Below are positions 18,241 to 28,576 of a stretch of DNA of 64,000 nucleotides, piece after piece. A model generated the notes under the pieces. It was not told where the DNA came from, searched no databases, and saw only the letters and a list, made by a program, of their open reading frames with translations. Origin of the DNA: Bacteroidota bacterium (GTDB taxonomy: Bacteria; Bacteroidota; Bacteroidia; Chitinophagales; Saprospiraceae); contig CAUJEY010000010.1 in the NCBI GenBank assembly GCA_963169325.1, positions 18,499-82,498 of the forward strand. Direction: 5' to 3'. Positions within the stretch are counted from its first letter, which is position 1. Every line of letters starts with the position of its first letter. The translations under genes were made by a program, and so were the position numbers.

Positions 18241-19347
18241 ATGCTGCAGAACTGGTTGAAGCCCCTGAGCCCGGCAATGCTCAAATCGATTGAACCATTA
18301 CCGGAGCATTCGGCAGGGAAAAATATATTGTTGCACGGCGAACAAATACCTGGTCTGAAGGGCGTCCGCATTGCATTGATCGGCGCCGGTGAGAAAGAGG
18401 CGAATGCTGTTCGCGCACACTTTTACCGAACGAGCTGTTTATTCCCCAAAAACGCTATTGCCGATCTTGGCAACCTCCGCCGGGCCGAGCCCGAGATGCT
18501 GATGCCCGTGGTTTATGAACTGCTGAGCGGAAATGTGCTGCCGGTCATTCTGGCGCAGCGCGACGAATTGTCCCGCGCGCATTTCTTAGCCTACCAGGAG
18601 GCTAAATCTTTGGTCAACCTGGCCGTGATTGATGAACGGCTGCGCATGGGCGACCCTAACGCTGCCGCCGCAGATACCGTGTACACTCCGCTATTGCAGC
18701 CACGACACCCTTTGTTGTTCCATTTTGGGTTGGTCGGTTGCCAAACACATCAAATGCCCCCCGGGCTGTTCGATTTTCTCGCCCGGCACCATTTCGATAT
18801 CGTACGGCTTGGTAAATCCCGCTCGTCTATAGAGGAAACCGAGCCTGTTTTGCGCGATGCCGATTTGCTGGCGTTTCACCTCAGCGCACTCAAAAATTGT
18901 GAGGCCCCAGGCGTTTCGGAGGCATCGCCCTCGGGTTATTTCACCGAAGAAGCCTGTCAACTTTGCCGTTATGCCGGCATGAGCGATAAACTGACTTCAT
19001 TCGGCATTTACGGTTATCACCGCGACCGGGACCGCGACGACCAAACGGCACAGACGATCAGCCAGATGCTCTGGTATTTCCTCGAAGGTTATTTCAACCG
19101 GAAAAACGACTTCCCGGCATCCAAGGACGGCCTGAATGAGTATATCGTGGACTTTCGGGAGATGAACTATCAAATCACGTTTTGGAAAAGCGTCCGCAGC
19201 GGACGGTGGTGGATGCAAACGCCCGTGGCAACGAAGAAAAAACATCAGCGACATACACTGATCCCCTGTTCTTTTCAGGATTACCAGGCCGCCTGCCGCG
19301 AAGACCTGCCCGATCGCTTGCTGCAAGCCTTGCGGCGGTTCGGGTAA
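18241..19347 (+). CDS. Arginase/agmatinase/formimidoylglutamase-family protein
   Basis: Start set at MLQNWLKPLSPAML; HPLLFHFGLVGCQTHQMPPG...DADLLAFHLSALKNCEAPG...GYFTEEACQLCRYAGMSDKLTSFGIYGY. Confidence 0.72.
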   Translation: MLQNWLKPLSPAMLKSIEPLPEHSAGKNILLHGEQIPGLKGVRIALIGAGEKEANAVRAHFYRTSCLFPKNAIADLGNLRRAEPEMLMPVVYELLSGNVLPVILAQRDELSRAHFLAYQEAKSLVNLAVIDERLRMGDPNAAAADTVYTPLLQPRHPLLFHFGLVGCQTHQMPPGLFDFLARHHFDIVRLGKSRSSIEETEPVLRDADLLAFHLSALKNCEAPGVSEASPSGYFTEEACQLCRYAGMSDKLTSFGIYGYHRDRDRDDQTAQTISQMLWYFLEGYFNRKNDFPASKDGLNEYIVDFREMNYQITFWKSVRSGRWWMQTPVATKKKHQRHTLIPCSFQDYQAACREDLPDRLLQALRRFG

Positions 19348-19403
19348 TTTTTGCGTAGAACCCTGAATTCTTCCTTACCTTTCAGCCCTTTATTTCCTGC
19401 ATT

Positions 19404-20384
19404 ATGGACGAATCTCGAATACGATACGCCGGCTGGACGTCGGCGTTACCCTCAGGCAGCCAATCGCTGCCTGCAACTTTTCTACTTACTGGGTCAGCCA
19501 TTTTAGTGGCGGTGTGGAGCACCCTTTTTTTTTCCGAGGTTTTTAGCGGTCGTTTAATCCTGCCCTTAGCAGGCGCCTTAGTTTTGTTTTTCGCGATACT
19601 CCTGTTGCGAAAGGCCGGCTTTTTGTACACCGACCGGAAGTACACGGAGGCCGATGATGCGTTGTTCGAATATTTTGTGCAACAAAATGCCGGAACGAAC
19701 GGCGAGGCAGAGGTTTCGGCCACCCTGATGGAAAACGCCCTCCATCTCAAAACCGTACGCGCGCTGGATTGTATGACGCCCCGCCCCGAAATCGTGTATA
19801 TTGACGTAAACGCTGCCGTAGAAACATTACGGCACTTGTTTGTGGAAAGCAGCATGTCGAGGATTATCGTAACGGAAGGCGAGTTGGATCAGGTACTCGG
19901 TTATGTACATGTGCAACAGATGCTGCTCTTGCCGAAACAAATACGCGATATTGTTTTGCCCATTTCCTATGTACCGGAAACGATTTCCGTAAACGACCTG
20001 CTACATAAATTGATCAAAAGCCGTAACAGCATTGCCTGCGTGGTAGATGAATACGGCAGCCTCGCAGGCCTTATCACACTGGAGGATGCCCTGGAGCAAC
20101 TTTTCGGTGACATCGACGACGAACACGACCAGAAAGAATTTATTGAAGCGCAAATCAGTCCAACCGAATTCCTGTTTTCCGGGCGCCTGAAAGTGGACTA
20201 TCTGAATGAAAAATATCCGGTACTCGCGCTTCCCCCGGGGGAATACCATACCCTGTCCGGATACCTGGTGACAGCCACCAAAACGATACCCCAACAAGGC
20301 GCCCGTTTGGACCTGGATGGAAAAATTTTTATCCTGGAATTAGTCAGCGATCGAAAAATCGAAACCGTGCGAGTGTTAGTTTGA
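19404..20384 (+). CDS. CorC/HlyC-family CBS-domain protein (GldE-like) with a short N-terminal membrane region
   Basis: DCMTPRPEIVYIDVN...SRIIVTEGELDQVLGYVHVQQML...NSIACVVDEYGSLAGLITLEDALEQLFGDIDDEHD; CorC_HlyC C-terminal domain. Confidence 0.85.
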   Translation: MDESRIRYAGWTSALPSGSQSLPATFLLTGSAILVAVWSTLFFSEVFSGRLILPLAGALVLFFAILLLRKAGFLYTDRKYTEADDALFEYFVQQNAGTNGEAEVSATLMENALHLKTVRALDCMTPRPEIVYIDVNAAVETLRHLFVESSMSRIIVTEGELDQVLGYVHVQQMLLLPKQIRDIVLPISYVPETISVNDLLHKLIKSRNSIACVVDEYGSLAGLITLEDALEQLFGDIDDEHDQKEFIEAQISPTEFLFSGRLKVDYLNEKYPVLALPPGEYHTLSGYLVTATKTIPQQGARLDLDGKIFILELVSDRKIETVRVLV

Positions 20385-20385
20385 A

Positions 20386-20450
20386 TTTACGATGTACGAT
20401 TTTGGATTTACGATTGGGGGAATCGTAAATCCAAAATCGTACTTCGTAAA
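20386..20450. repeat. 30-bp near-perfect inverted repeat with GGGGG loop between convergent genes
   Basis: tttacgatgtacgattttggatttacgatt-ggggg-aatcgtaaatccaaaatcgtacttcgtaaa, one mismatch. Confidence 0.95.
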
Positions 20451-20453
20451 TGC

Positions 20454-21803
20454 TTACTTACATCCCATTTCCACCCGGGAAAGTGGGTCATTGTTCGGGA
20501 AACAGTTGCCCGACATGGTTTGTGCAGGGGCATACCGCGTCATATTCGGGTCGTAGAGGCCATTTCCCAGGAATTCGACAAGGTCGGTGATTTCTTCTTC
20601 CGTCAGTCCCAGCGGTTGGAATTGCACTGCAATCTGACTGGCCGGCACATCGGGGTTTTCAGGTATGGCATTATTAAAGTATTCCACCACTTCCCGCAAG
20701 GATTTTTTGCTGGCACCGTGAAAGTAAAAATCAACATCCCGCAGGTTGTAGAGCTGTGGCACTTTGAATTTGTGCATATCCTCAGCCAATCCGGTGAAGC
20801 CGCCGCGGCCGGAGTTTCGTTTATCGCTGGGTCCTGTACGGAAAACATTGTGCCCGCTTTGGTACAGGTTTTTAACCCCAAGGGCAAAAAATTGGTGTGG
20901 CAGTGTGTTCAACGACGGGCTGTTGTGGCAACCGACACATCCGGCTTTGCCGAAAAAAAGTGTAGCGCCCCTTTTCTGCTGGTCTGTCATTGCTGTTTTA
21001 TCCCCTTTCAGCCAGCTTTGAAAAGGCGCCTGGTTGGTCAGGATAGTTCTGAAATAGGCAGCGATGGCAAAGGCAGCCGTTTGTCGCGTATAACGCTCGC
21101 TCACCGGAATATCGGGGAAGGCCTCGTCGAACATGGCGGTATACCCCAGTGAATCGGTGACCGCTTTGTTGACAACCTGCCGATGGACGATCAAAGCCCG
21201 CTCGTTGTTGGCTTCCAGGCCCATCAAACCTTTAAAATTGATTTCCACCAGGGTATCCTGCTTCCATACCGATTCAGTACCGGCGTTTGCCCCGAACGAA
21301 CCGAAAGTACCCGACCACAGCGCATTGGTCACAAAAGTGGTATTGATCACCGGTAAAGGTCTTGCGCCCTGCGCATCCACCTCGTCACCCTGGTAAAGTG
21401 GGTTTTTGGAGCGCCCTTCTCCACTTTCGCCAAAGCCGATTGCGCCGTCTGCCACACCCTGAAAACGGCCGGCCGTAAAGCCCCTTTGTGGAATATGGCA
21501 ACTACTGCATGAGTAGGCTACCTTAGAAACCGGATAGGTGGGCTCCAATCCAAGCCCGGTTTCGAAAAAAAGCATTTTGCCCAGATTCACCTTGGCAGCC
21601 GTGACCGGGTTTTTGGGGTCCTGATTGGGGAGTGTGGCGTAATCGTCGCTTTCCGGCAGGATAAAATCTGCGATAGACCCGGACTGTGTCCGGTTGGAGA
21701 TAGTCTGAGTCAACTCATGATCGAGTGGGCTCCATAATGGCTCGTTTTTACAGGCAAAAAAAACAGCCGCAACAATGGCTGAGAAGATGTAAATTTTTCG
21801 CAT
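20454..21803 (-). CDS. Di-heme cytochrome-c peroxidase / MauG-family protein
   Basis: CSSCH and CVGCH heme motifs; NLGKMLFFETGLGLEPTYPVSKVAYSCSSCHIPQRGFT; GLAEDMHKFKVPQLYNLRDVDFYFHGA. Confidence 0.92.
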   Translation of the reverse strand: MRKIYIFSAIVAAVFFACKNEPLWSPLDHELTQTISNRTQSGSIADFILPESDDYATLPNQDPKNPVTAAKVNLGKMLFFETGLGLEPTYPVSKVAYSCSSCHIPQRGFTAGRFQGVADGAIGFGESGEGRSKNPLYQGDEVDAQGARPLPVINTTFVTNALWSGTFGSFGANAGTESVWKQDTLVEINFKGLMGLEANNERALIVHRQVVNKAVTDSLGYTAMFDEAFPDIPVSERYTRQTAAFAIAAYFRTILTNQAPFQSWLKGDKTAMTDQQKRGATLFFGKAGCVGCHNSPSLNTLPHQFFALGVKNLYQSGHNVFRTGPSDKRNSGRGGFTGLAEDMHKFKVPQLYNLRDVDFYFHGASKKSLREVVEYFNNAIPENPDVPASQIAVQFQPLGLTEEEITDLVEFLGNGLYDPNMTRYAPAQTMSGNCFPNNDPLSRVEMGCK

Positions 21804-22006
21804 GGATTAGCGCAGTTGTCTTGTTATTATAGTAAAAAGGTTCAGCGAGAACAAAGCCTTGCGACCTGTCCGCATTACTAAATACAAACACTGCGCCACA
21901 GGTCAAAATAATATGACAGCTAAACGACAATTTCGGTACAACCGCACCCATGTGAGCAAATTTTAAGCGCACTTTAAGGAGTGACTACCTCCTCCGGTGT
22001 AGAGAT

Positions 22007-23275
22007 TTATTCAGAACTCAGTTCCCCGGTTTTTTCCAGCTCCACCGGCCGGTCACGGTACAACATGGCGCCCAACATCATAATCAGGCTGGTGGCCAGA
22101 ATGACAAAGAACAATATGCCTTCGGCAAATTGATCAATATGCTGCCATTCGGGGATTTTGTAAAAAAGCAATACGGTCACCAACCCCCTCGGTATATAAA
22201 AAAGCTCAGGAAACAGATCGTAGCGGTGTACCACCCGGAGGTAAACAAAACGAAGCACGAACAAAACGCCGACGATGGAAGAGCCGAGCAGGAGGACTTG
22301 TTTATCATAAAGAAGATTTATATCCATGCCAAAACCGAAAATAATAAAGAAAAAGGTACGGATCAGAAAAGCGGATTCGGCGGTAATTGATTTTAAAAAC
22401 CCCCGCACCTCGTCCACACTTTGGATGCTAAAATAGCTGTGCAGGGGTTTCCAGCGAAACAGTTCCCAGTTATTGACCACCATGCCGAAGAGTAAAATCG
22501 TCAGCAGGGAAGGCAAGTGCATCATTTTTCCACCCGCATAAACCACGATCAGCACGGCAAAAACTAGAAAAAACTTAATGTTCACCCGGTTTTTTATCAG
22601 CAACAGCATCAGGAAGAAGCACACGGCTACCGACAAAACAATTCCAACGGGAATGCTTGCAATAAACCAGGTCACGTCCTTTCCGGAAATCGTTGGCGCG
22701 GTAGTGAAAAAGTTAAACACCATGATACCCAGCACATCCGAAAAAGAGGCCTCATAGATCAGGAATTCTTTTTTCTCCACACTTAAATGATGTACGCTCG
22801 GCAAAACGATTGCGCTGCTGACGATACTCAGCGGAATAGCATATACGATACAATTTATAATGGGCGTTTCGGGCAAAAACCATTGTATAAGACCTGCAAC
22901 TGCCAGGGTGGATAGCACAAAAATGATCATGCCGGAAAAAAACGAATTGCGAATCAAGGGTAATTTTTCTCGCGAAACTTCCAGGTCAAGCCCAGCCTCC
23001 AAAACGATCATGATCAGGCCGACCGTGCCGATCATTTCGATCAACGTAGGTGGAATATGAAATGTAAAGCCCATGATGCCGGACAGGTACCGGAGTAAAA
23101 TGCCGGTCCCCAGCAGCAGCAATACAGAAGGAATCCGGGTAGCCCGGTTCAGCACCGAAAATAAATATGACAGGATAATCAGACCGCAAAAAGTGAATAA
23201 TACGGTGTACGCAGATAAGTTTTCCATCAATTGAAATAGTTTTGACCCCGCAAAGTAGTAAAGAAGTCCCGACAA
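22007..23275 (-). CDS. Cation:proton antiporter (CPA family)
   Basis: Polytopic protein; ATRIPSVLLLLGTGILLRYLSG...ETPIINCIVYAIPLSIVSSAIVLPSVHHLS. Confidence 0.82.
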   Translation of the reverse strand: MSGLLYYFAGSKLFQLMENLSAYTVLFTFCGLIILSYLFSVLNRATRIPSVLLLLGTGILLRYLSGIMGFTFHIPPTLIEMIGTVGLIMIVLEAGLDLEVSREKLPLIRNSFFSGMIIFVLSTLAVAGLIQWFLPETPIINCIVYAIPLSIVSSAIVLPSVHHLSVEKKEFLIYEASFSDVLGIMVFNFFTTAPTISGKDVTWFIASIPVGIVLSVAVCFFLMLLLIKNRVNIKFFLVFAVLIVVYAGGKMMHLPSLLTILLFGMVVNNWELFRWKPLHSYFSIQSVDEVRGFLKSITAESAFLIRTFFFIIFGFGMDINLLYDKQVLLLGSSIVGVLFVLRFVYLRVVHRYDLFPELFYIPRGLVTVLLFYKIPEWQHIDQFAEGILFFVILATSLIMMLGAMLYRDRPVELEKTGELSSE

Positions 23276-23357
23276 TCAGATTGTTGTGATATTGTTACTT
23301 TAACGCCGTCAAATTGCCGCGCTTGCATTTCTTTTTTAAGTATATCAATCCTGACAC

Positions 23358-24410
23358 ATGACAACAATCAAAGGCCCGGCCATTTTTCTGGCTCAATTTA
23401 TGGGCGACAGCGCCCCCTTTAACGCCCTCGAATCCGTTTGTCGCTGGGCGGCATCGCTCGGTTATGAGGGCGTGCAAATACCTACCTGGGACAGCCGCCT
23501 GATTGACCTCGAAAAAGCCGCCGAAAGCAAAACTTATTGCGATGACCTGCGCGGCCGTATTGAGGCCTGCGGCGTCACCATTACCGAACTGAGCACCCAC
23601 CTGCAGGGGCAATTAGTGGCTGTACACCCGGCGTACGATCTCATGTTCGACGCCTTCGCCCCGGCACATTTGCACGGCAACCCGAAAGGCCGCACCGAAT
23701 GGGCCGTGCAAACCCTGAAACATGCCGCCAAGGCCAGCCGGAATCTCGGCCTGAACGCCCATGCCACCTTCTCCGGCGCGCTGATCTGGCACACCGTGTA
23801 CCCCTGGCCGCAGCGCCCTAAAGGGCTCGTAGAGGCTGCATTCAAAGAATTAGCCGCTCGCTGGCTCCCAATCCTGGACGCTTTCGACGAGGCCGGCGTC
23901 GACCTTTGTTACGAAATCCACCCCGGCGAAGACCTGCACGACGGCGCCACTTTCGAACGTTTCCTGGCCGCCACCGGAAACCACCCGCGCTGCAATATCC
24001 TCTACGACCCCTCGCACTTCGTCCTCCAGCAATTGGACTATCTGCAGTACATCGATTTTTACCACGAACGGATCAAAATGTTTCACGTCAAAGACGCCGA
24101 GTTCAACCCAACCGGCCGGAGCGGCGTGTACGGCGGCTTCCAGGATTGGGTGGACCGCCCGGGGCGTTTCCGCTCGCTCGGCGACGGGCAGGTGGATTTT
24201 AAAGATATTTTCTCCAAGCTGGCGCAATACGGCTACAATGGCTGGGCCGTGCTTGAATGGGAATGTTGCATCAAAGACGCGGCACAGGGAGCCCTCGAAG
24301 GCGCCCCGTTCATTCGCGACCATATCATCAAAGTAACCGAACGGGCATTCGACGATTTTGCCGGCGGCGCTGTGGATGAAAACCTGCTGAAACGGATCAT
24401 CGGCTTGTAA
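23358..24410 (+). CDS. Sugar phosphate isomerase/epimerase (xylose isomerase-like TIM barrel)
   Basis: GYEGVQIPTWD...VDLCYEIHPGEDLHDG...CNILYDPSHFVLQQLDYLQYIDFYHERIKMFHVKDAEF. Confidence 0.9.
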   Translation: MTTIKGPAIFLAQFMGDSAPFNALESVCRWAASLGYEGVQIPTWDSRLIDLEKAAESKTYCDDLRGRIEACGVTITELSTHLQGQLVAVHPAYDLMFDAFAPAHLHGNPKGRTEWAVQTLKHAAKASRNLGLNAHATFSGALIWHTVYPWPQRPKGLVEAAFKELAARWLPILDAFDEAGVDLCYEIHPGEDLHDGATFERFLAATGNHPRCNILYDPSHFVLQQLDYLQYIDFYHERIKMFHVKDAEFNPTGRSGVYGGFQDWVDRPGRFRSLGDGQVDFKDIFSKLAQYGYNGWAVLEWECCIKDAAQGALEGAPFIRDHIIKVTERAFDDFAGGAVDENLLKRIIGL

Positions 24411-25420
24411 TGCGACGACTTTGTGCCATATCCGGGCTTTGCCTTCTCACCGCGAGTTGTTCCCGCACGGAAGGCAAAGCTTTGCTGGATTTTATCCAAT
24501 CCCTGCTCTACCAGGACACCTGGTTTCGCTGGATCGTTTGTATTATCCTGGTATATCTGGTGTTACAAACGTTTCGAATCGTGGGGTTGGCGCTTTGGTT
24601 CGCCTTTCAATTTTTAAAAAAGAGTTACCGGTTCCTTTTTGTTTGGGGAAAAAGAAACCTGATTATCATCGGTTTGCTCGGCACCCTGTTGTGGTTGTTC
24701 AGCAATCCGCTCGTCGACTTTTTGCAGGAGATCGAGCAGCGCTTTTTTAATCCGGTTTACCTCGATCAATACGAAAGATACAGTGAAGAACACCTCACCG
24801 CCATTTATGAAACGGAGTTGGCCAAACGGGTCGATCCGTATGAGAAAGCCGTCGTCGTCCGGCGAACACGCGAAATGGCCGCAAAAATCCAGTCCACGCC
24901 ATTAGCCATCTACGAAGCCGCCTACCTGGAATGCGGACTGAAACCCTTTGAAGTACGCAGCGACGAAGTAGCGGCAGGCTGGATTCAATTTACGCGGGTC
25001 GGATTGGGCAGCCTCAGTTGGAACGGCAAACCCGTCAGCTTTGACCAGGTATTGACCGCCTGCCGGAACAGGGACATCGGATTTATCATGGACCTGACGG
25101 AACAGTACCTCGTGCGCAAATACGAGCAATCGGGCCGGAAACCCCTGAATAATACCATCGACCTATACTTATCTTTATTCGCCCCGGCGCTCATCGGCGC
25201 GCCTTCCGAGCGGGTCGTTTACCAGGGATTCGACAATCCCAGTTATTATAAAAACGACGGCCTCGACGGCTGGTACGCGGCCGCCGACGCGCAGGGCCGC
25301 CGGCAGATTTTTCACAAACGCTCCGAACGCGACGGGAAGATCACGATCTGGGAAATTTACCTCGCCCTGGAGGCCAAAAAGGGGAGATTGATTGCAAATT
25401 ACGTGCCGCGGGATTTTTAG
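24410..25420 (+). CDS. Conserved hypothetical membrane protein
   Basis: ATG overlaps the upstream stop (TAATG); N-terminal lipobox-like TASCS and TM segments. Confidence 0.7.
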   Translation: MRRLCAISGLCLLTASCSRTEGKALLDFIQSLLYQDTWFRWIVCIILVYLVLQTFRIVGLALWFAFQFLKKSYRFLFVWGKRNLIIIGLLGTLLWLFSNPLVDFLQEIEQRFFNPVYLDQYERYSEEHLTAIYETELAKRVDPYEKAVVVRRTREMAAKIQSTPLAIYEAAYLECGLKPFEVRSDEVAAGWIQFTRVGLGSLSWNGKPVSFDQVLTACRNRDIGFIMDLTEQYLVRKYEQSGRKPLNNTIDLYLSLFAPALIGAPSERVVYQGFDNPSYYKNDGLDGWYAAADAQGRRQIFHKRSERDGKITIWEIYLALEAKKGRLIANYVPRDF

Positions 25421-25554
25421 TTAAACTTTGTATGTTTTGGCGCATTTTTACCCTGTTTGGGCTATTTTTGAGGCTGTCTGATTCTTTTTTTAATCTTAAA
25501 GTGAAACCAGTTAAGCCTAAACAGCTTAACCAAAACACTTACACCGCCTTAAAC

Positions 25555-26646
25555 ATGAAAAGTTTTACATTACTGTTTTGCGCTTTCCTGATATTGGGCG
25601 CAAATACAACCCTTTCCGCTGCTACCAAATCCGAGCAAGTCGAGCGTTTTTTAGGCACGCACCGGTACAAAAAAGACCGGCCGCTCGGCACCGTCAAATT
25701 TATTTTTAAACAAGCCGTACTCAAACGGCAGGGCGACGGTAAAAAAACGTACGAACAATTGCTCTTCAACGAGCGCTTTTTCTCCAACCGCAACAACGCC
25801 GGCCGGCTCATCGGTATTGAAATTGTGTATAAGGGCAAAACGATCGAAATTCAGCCGGAGTCGCGCAAAATTCCGGATGAGGCAGAGGCCCCGCCCGAAT
25901 TGAAAACCCGATCGCGGTCGAAGTCCGGGCTGGTCGCAGCGTCTGAGCCAAAACTGGATTCCAGGCCGGCAGAATACGCTTCGACCTCGAAGAAAAAAGC
26001 CAGGGCTGTCGCAGAGGAAGAACCCACGCGCGACCGGGAATCGGCGGAGCCGACTGCCCGGCAAAGAGCGCGCATGGTGGCAGAAATCAACTCCGTGCCG
26101 AAGCGCTCTCGGGAAAACGACGAAATCATCCCGGTGCGTGCCGCCGTGAGCAGTGTACCCAACGACCCCGTGCGACCCCGGCAAACCGACCGGCCCGGCA
26201 TTCACATGCCGGATTCCACCACAATTGCCCACACCATCGACGACGCAAAAAAAGAAATTACCGGTTGGAAAGGCAAAATGTGGCAAAGCATCCTCCCGAT
26301 CTGGGAATTCGTGATGTGGGTGTTCAGCAGTGTTATTATTATGCTTATTTGTTTTGCAGGCTTGTGCCGGTACGTAGCTAAAACGGCCGCAAATGAAAGC
26401 CTGATCAATACTTATGGCCGGGTAATTGTCGGGCGATGGATCGTTTCGGCACACCAAAACGCAGCGGCTATGCTCCTCATCATTACCTGGGTGATCGCAA
26501 TCGTATTGCTGATCGATGTGTTCATGTGGCTGGTATTCCTCGATTTACCTATCTGGACCCTGCTGGTTATCTGGTTCCCGATCCTTTGGCTGGCCGAAAA
26601 GCTGACTAGTTGGATCGTACCGAATATCCCGGTTATCGGGAAGTGA
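25555..26646 (+). CDS. Hypothetical membrane protein with signal peptide and basic low-complexity middle
   Basis: Start set at MKSFTLLFCAFLILGANTTLSAA; C-terminal TM helices. Confidence 0.65.
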   Translation: MKSFTLLFCAFLILGANTTLSAATKSEQVERFLGTHRYKKDRPLGTVKFIFKQAVLKRQGDGKKTYEQLLFNERFFSNRNNAGRLIGIEIVYKGKTIEIQPESRKIPDEAEAPPELKTRSRSKSGLVAASEPKLDSRPAEYASTSKKKARAVAEEEPTRDRESAEPTARQRARMVAEINSVPKRSRENDEIIPVRAAVSSVPNDPVRPRQTDRPGIHMPDSTTIAHTIDDAKKEITGWKGKMWQSILPIWEFVMWVFSSVIIMLICFAGLCRYVAKTAANESLINTYGRVIVGRWIVSAHQNAAAMLLIITWVIAIVLLIDVFMWLVFLDLPIWTLLVIWFPILWLAEKLTSWIVPNIPVIGK

Positions 26647-26698
26647 GGAATGTATGGGGCAACGCAAAGCAGGAATATGACGTCCTTTGTACGTCAAA

Positions 26699-28570
26699 AT
26701 GTTTTCAACTTATTTTCAGTACCGGGCGGTAAGGAATAATGTACGCAAAGGAGCAGCGCTTGTACTGGCGTTGCTCCTTTGTGGTATGCTCGCTGCCCAA
26801 TCCCTGTTGTTGCAGGTGGATGAGGCGGATATTCCCGCAGTGGAGCAACTGATCCACGACCTGAAACCGAGACCTCGCTGGTCTGCGACGGATACCCTGT
26901 CCCTGATCGCCCCGGATTCTGCCGGCCTGTTTATGGCCGCGCAGGCGCTGTTGAGTCATTTACAAAAAAATGCACACCTGACGGTCTCATTCGACAGTTT
27001 GGAACAGCGCGACGACAGCACCTATTCGGCGCGGCTCTACCTGGGCCCGTCGATGTACTGGATTCGGATTCGGCCGGCCACTGCCGAATCGAACCGTTGG
27101 CTGGATGCCGCCGGTTTCCGGGAAAAACTGTTTACCGGCACCTCCTTGCGCCACGACGCGCTGCTCCGCATTCAACAGAATATTCTGGAACAGGCTGAAA
27201 ATAACGGCTACCCCTTTGCTTCCATCCGGCTCGACAGCGTGCGGGCCGATTCCAGTGGCGGCATATCGGCTGCCCTGCGCATAGACCGAGGCGCTTTTTT
27301 CACCTTTAAAAACCTGAAGATCAACGGAAATGCGCGTTTGCCCAAAACCTACCTGCCACAATACCTCGGCATTCGGGCAGGCGCACCGTACAGTCGGGCC
27401 CGGGTGTTGCGCATTCGCGAGCGGATCAACACCCTGCTATTTGTGGAGCCGGCCGGCAACCCCACCGTGACTTTCGCCGGCAGCGAGGCGACCGTCAATC
27501 TTTTTTTGCAAAAAAAACGCGCCAGCCGATTCGATTTCATCATCGGGCTGCTGCCGCAACCCAACAGCGCCGACGGCCGCCTACTGGTCACCGGCAGCCT
27601 CAATGCAGCCTTCCTCAATGCGCTGAACCTGGGAGAACGCTTCTCTCTCGAACTGGAACGCCTGCGCCCAGAAACGCAAAAATTAGATGTGCAGGCCGGC
27701 GTACCTTATTTGTTCGGACTACCCTTCGGCGTGGAAGGGCGGCTCAATATTTTCCGGCGCGACAGCACCTGGGTGGATGCCCAGAGCAATATCGGCGTGC
27801 AATACCTGCTGGAAGGCGGCAATTATATTTCCTTTTTTTGGGAAAACAAGTCCTCGTCGTTGCAAAAAGTGGATACCACTCAGGTGATCCAAACCCGGCG
27901 CCTTCCCGCGGCGCTCGACCTGCGTCAAACCGGTTTCGGCCTGGAAACTTCCCTGAATCACCTGGACTACCGCTTTAACCCCCGTCGCGGATGGTCGGTC
28001 ACCCTGCGCGGCGTGGCGGGTTTCAACACCGTACTGCGCAACAACCAGATTGAGGCCCTGCGCGACCCACAGGATTCGCTCTTTCGTTTTTCCAGCCTCT
28101 ACGATTCGATAGCCGGCCGTGCAACGCGCTACCGCCTGGAGGGGCAGGCCCAGTGGTTTATTCCTTTGTTTGTGCGGAGCACGATAAAAATCGGAGTGCG
28201 CAGCGGCGGTATTTTTTCGGATAAACCCGTGTACGCCAACGAACAATACCGCCTCGGCGGCAACAAACTCCAACGTGGCTTCAACGAGGAAAGCCTTTTC
28301 GCCACCCGTTTTGCCGTGGCTACTGCCGAATTCCGGCTGTTAATCGGCCAGAATTCTTTTCTCTCGGCTTTCACCGATTACGGCTATATCGAAAACCGGA
28401 CCGATCGCAACCGGTTGTTCCAGCGGCCGTGGGGACTGGGGGCCGGCCTTAATTTTGAAACGCAGGCGGGTATTTTCGGCATCAACCTGGCGGTGGGGCG
28501 TCCCGACGCCGGGCAGGCGTTCGATTGGCGGGCGCCGAAGTTCCATTTGGGGTATGTGAGTTTGTTTTAA
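26699..28570 (+). CDS. BamA/TamA-like outer-membrane assembly protein (POTRA and surface-antigen barrel)
   Basis: AFFTFKNLKINGNARLPKTYLPQYLGIRAGAPYSRARVLRIRERINTL...; C-terminal YRLGGNKLQRGFNEESLFATRFAVATAEFRLLI. Confidence 0.85.
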   Translation: MFSTYFQYRAVRNNVRKGAALVLALLLCGMLAAQSLLLQVDEADIPAVEQLIHDLKPRPRWSATDTLSLIAPDSAGLFMAAQALLSHLQKNAHLTVSFDSLEQRDDSTYSARLYLGPSMYWIRIRPATAESNRWLDAAGFREKLFTGTSLRHDALLRIQQNILEQAENNGYPFASIRLDSVRADSSGGISAALRIDRGAFFTFKNLKINGNARLPKTYLPQYLGIRAGAPYSRARVLRIRERINTLLFVEPAGNPTVTFAGSEATVNLFLQKKRASRFDFIIGLLPQPNSADGRLLVTGSLNAAFLNALNLGERFSLELERLRPETQKLDVQAGVPYLFGLPFGVEGRLNIFRRDSTWVDAQSNIGVQYLLEGGNYISFFWENKSSSLQKVDTTQVIQTRRLPAALDLRQTGFGLETSLNHLDYRFNPRRGWSVTLRGVAGFNTVLRNNQIEALRDPQDSLFRFSSLYDSIAGRATRYRLEGQAQWFIPLFVRSTIKIGVRSGGIFSDKPVYANEQYRLGGNKLQRGFNEESLFATRFAVATAEFRLLIGQNSFLSAFTDYGYIENRTDRNRLFQRPWGLGAGLNFETQAGIFGINLAVGRPDAGQAFDWRAPKFHLGYVSLF

Positions 28571-28576
28571 AAAAAA

